From contig JAJBVW010000221.1 of assembly GCA_020866945.1 (NCBI GenBank), positions 1-11,628 of the forward strand: a DNA stretch of 11,628 nucleotides. The letters are read 5' to 3'. Every line of letters starts with the position of its first letter. The stretch's first letter is position 1. This stretch comes from Oscillospiraceae bacterium (lineage in GTDB: Bacteria; Bacillota; Clostridia; Oscillospirales; Oscillospiraceae). This document shows positions 1 through 6,967 of this stretch, piece by piece. Below the pieces are notes generated by a model. That model was not told where the DNA came from. It did not search any database and saw nothing but the letters and a program-made list of their open reading frames with translations. A program made the position numbers and the translations under genes.

Positions 1-58
1 TCACGGCGGTGATACAATATCTTCTTTCAATAAGCCGCCGATTCATTAAATTCTCCAG

Positions 59-87
59 TTGAAAATTGAATAAATATACGATATTAT
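59..87 (+). promoter_or_regulatory. Sigma-A-type promoter of the carA-carB/dapF operon
   Basis: A -35 box TTGAAA (59-64) and a -10 box TATTAT (82-87) are separated by 17 bases, the ideal sigma-A spacing. Transcription would begin near position 94, giving an untranslated leader of about 50 nt before the carA start at 145. The leader is too short and too unstructured for a T-box or a PyrR attenuator, and I see no PyrR-type loop sequence. Control therefore probably acts at initiation, through the candidate operator lying in the spacer. The promoter is predicted from sequence alone. Confidence 0.7.
65..82 (+). promoter_or_regulatory. Candidate ArgR/AhrC arginine box in the car promoter
   Basis: Positions 67-80 read TGAATAAATATACG, which matches 12 of 14 positions of the bacterial ARG-box core TGAATWWWWATTCA (mismatches at 78 and 80). 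The site sits wholly between the -35 and -10 boxes, where a bound repressor would block RNA polymerase. ArgR/AhrC repression of carbamoyl-phosphate synthase genes by arginine is well established in other bacteria. That it operates here is inference: AT-rich spacers can resemble ARG boxes by chance, and I see no second full box in tandem. Confidence 0.4.
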
Positions 88-144
88 AAAGGGTGAACTT
101 CAAGAAGATTTTTTATTTTAGATATATGGTATAGAGGAGGGGCT

Positions 145-1209
145 ATGGAAAGGGCATATCTGGTATTGGCCGACGGGACGGTCTTTGAAGGCCGGGCCTT
201 TGGGGCCGAGATAGAGTCTGTGGGGGAGCTGGTGTTCACCACGGGCATGGGCGGCTATTTGGAGACGCTGACGGATGAGAGCTATGCCGGGCAGATCGTC
301 ATGCAGACCTATCCCCTGATTGGGAATTACGGCGTTATCCCGGAGGACTTCGAGGGCCACTGCGCCGTGAAGGGCTATGTGGTGCGGCAGTGGTGCGACG
401 GACCGTCCAACTTCCGCTGTCAGGGAGATTTGGACGCATATTTGAAGGAGCAGGGCGTCCCCGGCCTGTGGGGCGTGGACACCCGCCATATTACCCGGCT
501 CATTCGGGAGCAGGGCGTGATGAATGCCAAGCTCTGCCGGGAGATTCCCAAGGATTTGGAGGACATCCGGCGGTACGCCGTTACCGGCGTGGTGGCGGCG
601 GAGAGCTGCAAGCAGCCCCAGGTCTTCTCCGCCCAGGGGGAGGAAAAATACCGCGTGGCGGTGATGGACTATGGGGCTAAGCGCAGCATTATCGCCCAGC
701 TCCAGGCCCGCGGCTGTCAGGTGACTGTGCTGCCCCAGGACACCCCGGCGGAGGAAGTTCTGGCCCTTCAGCCGGACGGGCTAATGCTGACGAACGGCCC
801 CGGCGACCCGGCGGAGAACGTCTACTGCATCCAGCAGCTTCAAAAGCTGGTGGGCAAGCTCCCCATCTTCGGCATCTGCCTGGGCCATCAGCTTCTGGCG
901 CTGGCCATGGGCGGAAAGACGATGAAGATGAAATATGGCCACCGGGGCGTGAACCAGCCTGTCCGTGACCTGACGGGAGACAGAACCTATATCACCAGCC
1001 AGAACCACGGGTACGCCGTGGTCAGCGAGAGCCTGGCCGGCGTGGGCCGGGTGATATTTGAAAACGCCAACGACCACACCTGCGAGGGCGTGGAGTATCC
1101 GGGCAAGCGGTGCTTTTCCGTCCAGTTCCACCCGGAGGCCCGTTCCGGGCCGCTGGACACCCGGTTTTTGTTCGATAGATTTATCGCCATGATGGGAGGG
1201 CAGGACTGA
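145..1209 (+). CDS. carA: Carbamoyl-phosphate synthase small (glutaminase) subunit
   Basis: This cytoplasmic subunit hydrolyses glutamine and passes ammonia to CarB for carbamoyl phosphate synthesis, feeding pyrimidine and arginine biosynthesis. The 354 residues are normal length for CarA. The N-terminal CPSase domain (about 1-165) contains the family stretch GELVFTTGMGGYLETLTDES and a VDTRHITRLIR segment. The C-terminal class I glutamine amidotransferase domain (about 170-350) has the nucleophile Cys245 in GICLGHQ and the His329/Glu331 pair in QFHPEA, so the triad is intact. The ATG at 145 follows an AGGAGG-rich Shine-Dalgarno at 133-140. Its TGA (1207-1209) shares one base with the carB ATG, a typical arrangement for translational coupling. 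Identity is secure; only the regulation is inferred. Confidence 0.97.
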   Translation: MERAYLVLADGTVFEGRAFGAEIESVGELVFTTGMGGYLETLTDESYAGQIVMQTYPLIGNYGVIPEDFEGHCAVKGYVVRQWCDGPSNFRCQGDLDAYLKEQGVPGLWGVDTRHITRLIREQGVMNAKLCREIPKDLEDIRRYAVTGVVAAESCKQPQVFSAQGEEKYRVAVMDYGAKRSIIAQLQARGCQVTVLPQDTPAEEVLALQPDGLMLTNGPGDPAENVYCIQQLQKLVGKLPIFGICLGHQLLALAMGGKTMKMKYGHRGVNQPVRDLTGDRTYITSQNHGYAVVSESLAGVGRVIFENANDHTCEGVEYPGKRCFSVQFHPEARSGPLDTRFLFDRFIAMMGGQD

Positions 1210-4200
1210 TGCCGCAGGACGCTTCAATAAAAAAAGTATTGGTGATTGGCTCCGGCCCCATCGTGATAGGCCAGGCGGCGGAATTTGACTATGCCGGCGC
1301 CCAGGCCTGCCGCGTGCTGAAGGACGCGGGGGTGAACGTGGTGCTGGTAAACTCCAACCCCGCCACCATCATGACGGACAAGCATCTGGCCGACGAGATA
1401 TACCTGGAGCCGCTGACAGCGGACACGGTCAAGCGCATCATTTTAAAGGAAAAGCCGGACAGCCTCCTGGCCGGACTGGGTGGGCAGACAGGGCTGACCA
1501 TCGCCATGCAGCTGTCCAAGGACGGCTGGCTTGCCGAGCACGGCGTCCGTCTGCTGGGCACTTCGGCGGAGAGCATTGACAAGGCGGAGGATCGCCAGCT
1601 TTTCCGGGATGCCATGGAGGAGATTGGCCAGCCTGTCGTCCCTTCGGAGATTGCCACCACCCTGCCGGATGCGCTGAAGGCGGCGGAGGACATCGGTTAC
1701 CCGGTGATTGTCCGGCCCGCGTTCACCCTGGGCGGCACCGGCGGCGGCATCGCGCAGGACGAGGCGCAGCTGAAAATCATTGCCCAGGCGGGGCTGGATC
1801 TGTCCCCTATCACCCAGATTTTGGTGGAAAAGTGCATCTCCGGCTGGAAGGAGATTGAGTTTGAGACCATGCGGGACGGCGTGGGAAATGTGATTGCCGT
1901 CTGCTCCATGGAAAATTTCGACCCGGTAGGCGTCCATACAGGAGATTCCATCGTGGTGGCCCCCTGTCAGACCCTGGCCGACCGGGAGCTGCAAATGCTC
2001 CGCTCTTCGTCTATGGACATCATTTCCTCCCTCGGTATTGTCGGCGGGTGCAACTGCCAGTTTGCCCTGAACCCGGACAGCTTTGAGTACGCGGTCATCG
2101 AGGTGAACCCTCGTGTCAGCCGCTCCTCTGCCTTGGCCTCCAAGGCCACGGGCTATCCCATCGCGAAGATCACGACGAAAATCGCTCTGGGCTATACCCT
2201 GGATGAGATTAAAAACGACATTACCGGCAAGACCTGCGCCTGCTTTGAACCAGCCCTGGACTACATCGTGGCGAAGTTCCCCAAGTGGCCCTTCGACAAA
2301 TTCCACGGCTCCTCCCGCCGCCTGGGTACCCAGATGAAGGCCACCGGCGAGGTCATGGCCATTGGCCCCTCTTTCGAGATGGCGCTGATGAAGGCCGTCC
2401 GGGGCGCGGAGATCGGCCTGGACACCTTAAACGCTCCGCCGCTGGACGACCGCCAGGTGCTGGAGCGGCTCCACGACCAGGACGACCGGCGGCTGTTCAC
2501 CGTGTTCGAGGCCCTGAAATCCGGCGTGGATGTGGACACCATATTCAACATCACCAAAATTGACCGCTGGTTTTTGTATCCCCTGGAGAAAATGGCCCGG
2601 TTCGAGCAGCGGATTGAAAAGGGTCTGACGGACGAGGACTATTACGAGGCCAAGCGCATGGGCTATACGGACGACGCCCTCCGCCGTATCACCGGGCGGC
2701 AGGATCTGCCGGGCCAGACCTTTGCCTATAAGATGGTGGACACCTGCGGCGCGGAGTTCGACGCGGAGACGCCTTATTTCTATTCCACCTGCGACGCGGA
2801 CTGCGAGAGCCGGGCTTTCCCCCGCTCCGGCAAGCCGGTGGTGATGGTGCTCGGCTCCGGCCCCATCCGCATCGGCCAGGGCATCGAGTTTGACTACAGC
2901 TCCGTTCACTGCGTCTGGACGTTGCGGGAGATGGGCTATGACGTGGTCATTGTGAACAACAACCCGGAGACCGTCTCCACGGACTATGACACCGCCAACC
3001 GCCTGTATTTTGAGCCGCTGACCCCGGAGGATGTGTATAACATTATCCAGGTGGAGCAGCCCGTGGGGGTGGTGGTGGCCTTCGGCGGTCAGACCGCCAT
3101 CAAGCTGACCCAGTTCCTCGATCAGAAGGGTGTGCCGATTCTTGGCACCAGCGCGGAGAGCATCGACATCGCGGAGGACAGGAGCCGCTTCGACGCGCTG
3201 CTGGAGACCTTCGGTATCTCCCGGCCAAAGGGCATGGGGGTCAACTCCCTGGAGGAGGCCGTAAACGCGGCGGAGACGCTGGGCTATCCCGTTCTGCTGC
3301 GGCCCAGCTATGTCATCGGCGGCCAGAACATGACCATCGCCCGTTCCCGGGAGGACACGGAGCGCTATATGCGGGCCATCCTGGCGGGGGGGATTGAAAA
3401 CCCCGTCCTGGTGGACAAGTATATGCCCGGCGTGGAGCTGGAGGTGGACGTGATTTCCGACGGCAAGGACGTGCTGATTCCCGGTATCATGGAGCATATC
3501 GAGCGGGCCGGTATCCACTCCGGCGACTCCATCGCCGTCTATCCGCCCTATAACCTGACCGATCGGTTTTTGCAGAAAATATGCGACTGCTCGGAGAAGC
3601 TGGCCCTGGCCCTGGGAACAAAGGGCCTCGTGAACATCCAGTACCTCATCTATGACAACGAGCTGTATGTCATAGAGGTGAACCCCCGGGCGTCCCGGAC
3701 GGTGCCGTATATCAGCAAGGTGACGAACGTCCCCATGGTAGATCTGGCCTCCAAGGTCATGCTGGGTCAGCCGCTGGCGGAGCTTGGCTACGGCTCCGGC
3801 CTGTGGCCCTCGCCGCCCTACTGCGCCGTAAAGGTGCCGGTGTTCTCCTTTGAGAAGCTGGGAGACGCAAACTCCATCCTCGGCCCGGAAATGAAATCCA
3901 CCGGCGAGGTGCTGGGCCTTGGAAAGACCATGGCGGAGGCGCTGTATAAGGGCCTGTCCGCCGCGGGGCTGCATATGCCCGCTCTGGACGCGGGGGAGCA
4001 TACGGGCATCCTGCTCAGCGTAGAGAGCCACGATTACCAGGAAATTATCAGCATTGCCAAGCGCTTCAACGACCTAGGCATCACCCTGTATGCCACCGCC
4101 GGGACGGCGGAAGCCATCGCCCAGCTGGGCATCGACGTGACCGTGGTCTCCACCGCCACGAAAAACGCCGAGCTTGACGCGCTGATGGAAAACGGTTCTA

Positions 4201-5240
4201 TCAACTATATCGTCTATTCCGGCGCGGTGAAGGACGCCACCATGGGCAACTATACCGTCCTGCACCGCCGGGCCATGCAGCTTGGCATCCCCTGCCTGAC
4301 CACCCTGGACACCGCCGGGGCCTTGGCGGACATCATCGCCAGCCGCTTCAACCCCTATAATACGGAGCTTGTGGACATCAACCATATGCGGACAAAGCGG
4401 CAGACCCTGGCGTTTGCCAAAATGGAAAGCTCCGGCAACGACTATATTTTCATTGAGAATTTTGAAGGGCAGGTCACAAGCCCGGAATCTATGTGCGTGA
4501 CATTGTGCGCCGACCATTACGGCATCGGGGCCAACGGCATCGTGCTGATGGAGAAATCCCAGGTGGCGGACGCGAAAATGCGCTCCTTCAACCGTGACGG
4601 CAGTGAGGGCCGTCTGGCGGGCAATAACCTGCGCTGTGTGGGAAAATATCTTTACGACAAGGGCATCGTGCCCAAGGAGCATATGACCATCGAGACCGCC
4701 AGCGGCATCAAGGAGCTATCCCTGTTCATCCGGGACGGGCGGGTGTCCTCCGTCACCGTGGATATGGGTTCGGCAGACCTGCGCACCGTCGCCCTGCCCG
4801 CAAAGCTTCCGGCGGAACGGCTCATCGACTATCCCCTGGAGGTGGCGGGCCAGACCTGGCCTGTTACCGGGGTGTCTGTGGGCAATCCCCACTGCGTCAT
4901 CTTCTGTGACAGAATCGACGGCTTGGATCTGGACGCTCTTGGCCCGGACTTTGAACACGCCCCCTGCTTCCCGGACAGGATAAACACCGAGTTTGTCCGC
5001 GTTGTGAATAAGACCACCCTCCGTATGCGGGTCTGGGAGCGCGGCAACGGGGAGACCCTTGCCTGCGGCACCGGCGCCTGCGCCGCCGCCGTTGCTGCCG
5101 TGGAAAACGGCTATTGCGAAAAGGTCGCGGACATCACCGTCAAGCCGCCCGGCGGCGACCGGATTGTCAACGACACCGACGAACCCGTGCGCCTCTCCGG
5201 CAACGCCGTGCTGGTGTTCGAGGGGACGCTGGAGGTGTAA
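1209..5240 (+). CDS. carB: Carbamoyl-phosphate synthase large subunit fused to a DapF-like domain
   Basis: One uninterrupted 1343-residue frame. Residues 1-1065 form a full CarB: the carboxyphosphate ATP-grasp half with GSGPIVIGQAAEFDYAG near residue 14 and EVNPR at 298-302; an oligomerisation region; the carbamoyl phosphate half starting with GSGPIRIGQ at 549 and EVNPR at 823-827; and an MGS-like allosteric domain from about 932. CarB makes carbamoyl phosphate from bicarbonate, two ATP and ammonia tunnelled from CarA. CarB normally ends near residue 1070, but here the chain continues into a complete diaminopimelate epimerase fold (1066-1343) with no linker. Start: ATG at 1209, with GGGAGGG at 1194-1200, eight bases upstream. 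I see no frameshift or internal stop, and codon use is uniform across the join, so the fusion looks genuine. CarB activity is very likely; the activity of the DapF part is uncertain. Confidence 0.95.
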   Translation: MPQDASIKKVLVIGSGPIVIGQAAEFDYAGAQACRVLKDAGVNVVLVNSNPATIMTDKHLADEIYLEPLTADTVKRIILKEKPDSLLAGLGGQTGLTIAMQLSKDGWLAEHGVRLLGTSAESIDKAEDRQLFRDAMEEIGQPVVPSEIATTLPDALKAAEDIGYPVIVRPAFTLGGTGGGIAQDEAQLKIIAQAGLDLSPITQILVEKCISGWKEIEFETMRDGVGNVIAVCSMENFDPVGVHTGDSIVVAPCQTLADRELQMLRSSSMDIISSLGIVGGCNCQFALNPDSFEYAVIEVNPRVSRSSALASKATGYPIAKITTKIALGYTLDEIKNDITGKTCACFEPALDYIVAKFPKWPFDKFHGSSRRLGTQMKATGEVMAIGPSFEMALMKAVRGAEIGLDTLNAPPLDDRQVLERLHDQDDRRLFTVFEALKSGVDVDTIFNITKIDRWFLYPLEKMARFEQRIEKGLTDEDYYEAKRMGYTDDALRRITGRQDLPGQTFAYKMVDTCGAEFDAETPYFYSTCDADCESRAFPRSGKPVVMVLGSGPIRIGQGIEFDYSSVHCVWTLREMGYDVVIVNNNPETVSTDYDTANRLYFEPLTPEDVYNIIQVEQPVGVVVAFGGQTAIKLTQFLDQKGVPILGTSAESIDIAEDRSRFDALLETFGISRPKGMGVNSLEEAVNAAETLGYPVLLRPSYVIGGQNMTIARSREDTERYMRAILAGGIENPVLVDKYMPGVELEVDVISDGKDVLIPGIMEHIERAGIHSGDSIAVYPPYNLTDRFLQKICDCSEKLALALGTKGLVNIQYLIYDNELYVIEVNPRASRTVPYISKVTNVPMVDLASKVMLGQPLAELGYGSGLWPSPPYCAVKVPVFSFEKLGDANSILGPEMKSTGEVLGLGKTMAEALYKGLSAAGLHMPALDAGEHTGILLSVESHDYQEIISIAKRFNDLGITLYATAGTAEAIAQLGIDVTVVSTATKNAELDALMENGSINYIVYSGAVKDATMGNYTVLHRRAMQLGIPCLTTLDTAGALADIIASRFNPYNTELVDINHMRTKRQTLAFAKMESSGNDYIFIENFEGQVTSPESMCVTLCADHYGIGANGIVLMEKSQVADAKMRSFNRDGSEGRLAGNNLRCVGKYLYDKGIVPKEHMTIETASGIKELSLFIRDGRVSSVTVDMGSADLRTVALPAKLPAERLIDYPLEVAGQTWPVTGVSVGNPHCVIFCDRIDGLDLDALGPDFEHAPCFPDRINTEFVRVVNKTTLRMRVWERGNGETLACGTGACAAAVAAVENGYCEKVADITVKPPGGDRIVNDTDEPVRLSGNAVLVFEGTLEV
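4404..5237 (+). other. DapF-like diaminopimelate epimerase domain of the fusion protein
   Basis: Residues 1066-1343 (278 aa) match the full length of stand-alone DapF, which interconverts LL- and meso-diaminopimelate for lysine and peptidoglycan. Both halves of the pseudo-symmetric fold are present. Substrate-site signatures visible are SSGNDYIF (Asn1077), FNRDGSEG (Asn1128), SVGNPHC, INTEF and the ERGNGET pair Glu-Arg. The second catalytic cysteine is intact in LACGTGACA (Cys1286). The first motif, normally CGNGxRC, reads AGNNLRC, so Ala1137 (codon 4617-4619) replaces the first catalytic cysteine (Cys73 in the E. coli enzyme). Classical two-base epimerisation needs both thiols. The domain may therefore be an inactive or altered enzyme, a ligand sensor, or a subfamily using another base. 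Internal starts at Met1060 (4386) or Met1072 (4422) have no well-placed ribosome binding site. Confidence 0.9.
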
Positions 5241-5244
5241 AAAT

Positions 5245-5269
5245 TCATCCGCGACGGGGTCGCGGATGA
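5245..5269 (-). terminator. Hairpin immediately after carB-dapF; terminator in the minus direction
   Basis: A perfect 11-bp stem, TCATCCGCGAC paired with GTCGCGGATGA around a 3-base loop, begins five bases after the carB-dapF stop. On the + strand it is followed by G-rich sequence, so it is not a classical U-tract terminator there. On the minus strand it is followed by A then five T (5244-5239), which makes it a plausible intrinsic terminator for transcripts arriving from the O-acyltransferase genes. It may also protect the 3' end of the car mRNA. Confidence 0.6.
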
Positions 5270-5296
5270 GGGGGTTGCGGCCCGAGAGGCTTTTAC

Positions 5297-5350
5297 AAAA
5301 AAATGAACCAGGAGCCATGGCCTTTTGGCTGTGGCTCCTGGTTCGTTTTT
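5297..5350. terminator. Bidirectional intrinsic terminator between convergent operons
   Basis: A perfect 13-bp stem (GAACCAGGAGCCA at 5305-5317 with its complement at 5332-5344) encloses a 14-base loop. Seven A lie on its left (5297-5303) and five T on its right (5346-5350). It therefore reads as a U-tract terminator in both directions. It should end the carA-carB/dapF transcript on the + strand and the surface O-acylation transcript, whose last stop codon is at 5361-5363, on the minus strand. Confidence 0.9.
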
Positions 5351-5360
5351 AAGAGTGTAT

Positions 5361-6947
5361 TTATGGCTGTTCGTAAATACCCGTATACAGTCGCACGCCC
5401 TCGAGGGAGGCGGAGACGTTGGCGGTGTGGCCTTTGGTTCCGGCGTAGAAGTAGACGGCGTAGGTGTCGCTGCCCTCCGGGACGGTGAAGATCCAGGTCT
5501 GGGTCTCCGCGCTGTTGGCGTCGAAGTAGCGGTTGTATATGGCCTTGTTGGTGGAGAGATCTTGCAGAGTGGTCTGAACGTATAAGTCCTCCCCGCCGGA
5601 ATAGGCGGTGCTGTCCACCGTCAGGGTATAGGTCTGACCAGGAGTCAGATCAGTGCAGAGGACGGTGAAGCTGTTGGCGCTGTCCGAGGCTGCCAGGGCC
5701 GCGTCAGGCAGGTCGATAAAGGACAGCCCGTCAGCCTGTGTCTGGGCCAGCGCAGCCTTGTATTCGGCGGTGCCGAAAGTGTAGAGCAAGCTGCTAGAGG
5801 TCAAATTGGTACACATGATGACTATATCCGGCTGAATTTCCTCGACATATTGGACAAAGGTTCCGTCGGTGTAGTGCCGCAGATCGATTGTATAAATCTC
5901 AGAAAACTGCGTTGTCAGGAAATATTCCCACACCCGGCGGAAGGAATCGCCGACGACCAGAACCCGCATATCGTTGCAGGCGTCTGGATTTGTAACGACC
6001 TGAAGGGGATAATCGCCATATAGATAAATACAATGGGGGTCGGAACCGAAATAATTTTTATTTTCCATATAGCTCAGGTTCAAGATACTGTCGCTGTAGC
6101 GCCAGGTCGTTGAACCTTCGGGAAGACCTGAATAGGAATAGTTTGTAGCGAAGTTTGGGGTGTATACGGAGAGGTCATCTACTCCGACAAACAGAGTTCC
6201 CACCCGCTTTCCGTGGCTGCCCAGGAACCAGTCCTCCAGCACCGTTACTGTCCAGCTCTCATCCTCCAAGAGTGTACTGTCATACTCCGCCAGACCCTGC
6301 TGAGAGAGAAGCTCCATTGTCACCCTGGCCGCAGCCAGTCCGGCCTGGGGCATCCAGTGGTGGTCGGTGATAAAGTAAACGTCCTCCATACTCCAGCCGT
6401 TTTCCTCAAACCAGGCGTCCATGTCGATGTTATTGACCCCGGCGGCGTCCAAGGCGGAAATCATGGCGTCTATGTCCTGATAAGCGGTGCTGCTGTAGCC
6501 GGGGGCAAACTCTGCGGCGTAAAACGCGGATTTATTGGGAGCCAAAATATATAGAAATTCGATTCCATGGTCATCCAGGAAAGAATCCAATTCGATAATG
6601 CTTTCCGCCTCATCTGTTGTATCTGTCGCATTTGTGAAGTCGGCCAAATACCCATTGGCCAGCTTTTGCCGCTCGTTCAGCGTATTGATCCCCAGTACCC
6701 TGGTAGTCAGCCCGTTCAGATTGATAAAATCATTCTTCTGATAAAAATTCTCCTGCAAGCTGTCCTCAAATTCCCCGGAGAGCTGGGAAAAGCCATAAAA
6801 GGAAATTTCCGTGTCCTTGATGGTTTCCTTTACCTCACCCGTCACATTCCGGGCCAGCATATAGAAAATGAATACCAGAAAAATTGCCGAGGGAACCAGC
6901 ATAAGGATGGTTTTGGCGTTTATTTTTGCTTTCAGTGTATGCAGCAT
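5361..6947 (-). CDS. DHHW/AlgX-like SGNH protein, membrane-anchored, predicted surface O-acylation
   Basis: A 528-residue protein with a short cationic N-terminus and one membrane segment (about residues 14-32), predicting an extracytoplasmic domain. That domain has the DHHW motif ITDHHWMPQAG (Asp195, His197) and the Ser motif VVGDSFRR (Ser335), the arrangement of the AlgJ/AlgX/DHHW branch of SGNH-fold proteins that move or remove acetyl groups on surface polysaccharides. Residues from about 425 to the end are rich in alternating hydrophobic, Thr and Tyr residues and look like a beta-sandwich accessory domain, perhaps glycan-binding (inference). I chose the ATG at 6947 because GGAGGGG (6960-6954) lies six bases upstream; a TTG at 6971 overlapping the previous stop is less likely. 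The AlgI-type gene ends 20 bases upstream, so the two are surely co-transcribed. The polymer modified cannot be told from the sequence. Confidence 0.85.
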   Translation of the reverse strand: MLHTLKAKINAKTILMLVPSAIFLVFIFYMLARNVTGEVKETIKDTEISFYGFSQLSGEFEDSLQENFYQKNDFINLNGLTTRVLGINTLNERQKLANGYLADFTNATDTTDEAESIIELDSFLDDHGIEFLYILAPNKSAFYAAEFAPGYSSTAYQDIDAMISALDAAGVNNIDMDAWFEENGWSMEDVYFITDHHWMPQAGLAAARVTMELLSQQGLAEYDSTLLEDESWTVTVLEDWFLGSHGKRVGTLFVGVDDLSVYTPNFATNYSYSGLPEGSTTWRYSDSILNLSYMENKNYFGSDPHCIYLYGDYPLQVVTNPDACNDMRVLVVGDSFRRVWEYFLTTQFSEIYTIDLRHYTDGTFVQYVEEIQPDIVIMCTNLTSSSLLYTFGTAEYKAALAQTQADGLSFIDLPDAALAASDSANSFTVLCTDLTPGQTYTLTVDSTAYSGGEDLYVQTTLQDLSTNKAIYNRYFDANSAETQTWIFTVPEGSDTYAVYFYAGTKGHTANVSASLEGVRLYTGIYEQP

Positions 6948-6967
6948 TTTTGTCCCCTCCGTTCCCG

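Noticed and set aside
4..40. Inverted repeat CGGCGG ... CCGCCG as a terminator of an upstream gene
   Set aside because: The stem is only 6 bp around a 25-base loop, with no T tract after it and no gene visible before it.
94..144. A pyrimidine (PyrR) attenuator or T-box in the carA leader
   Set aside because: The leader is only about 50 nt, has no PyrR loop sequence or stable terminator stem, and the CTTCAAGAAG-T6 stretch can form only a three-pair stem.
2427..4031. A 534-codon open frame on the minus strand
   Set aside because: It lies entirely antisense to carB, has low-complexity His/Gly/Arg-rich composition with no recognisable motif, and reflects GC-rich codon bias on the opposite strand.
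4386..5240. A separate dapF gene starting inside the carB frame at Met1060 or Met1072
   Set aside because: No stop codon separates it from carB, and the nearest Shine-Dalgarno-like GGAG (4364-4367) is 18 bases before the first ATG, so independent translation is not supported.
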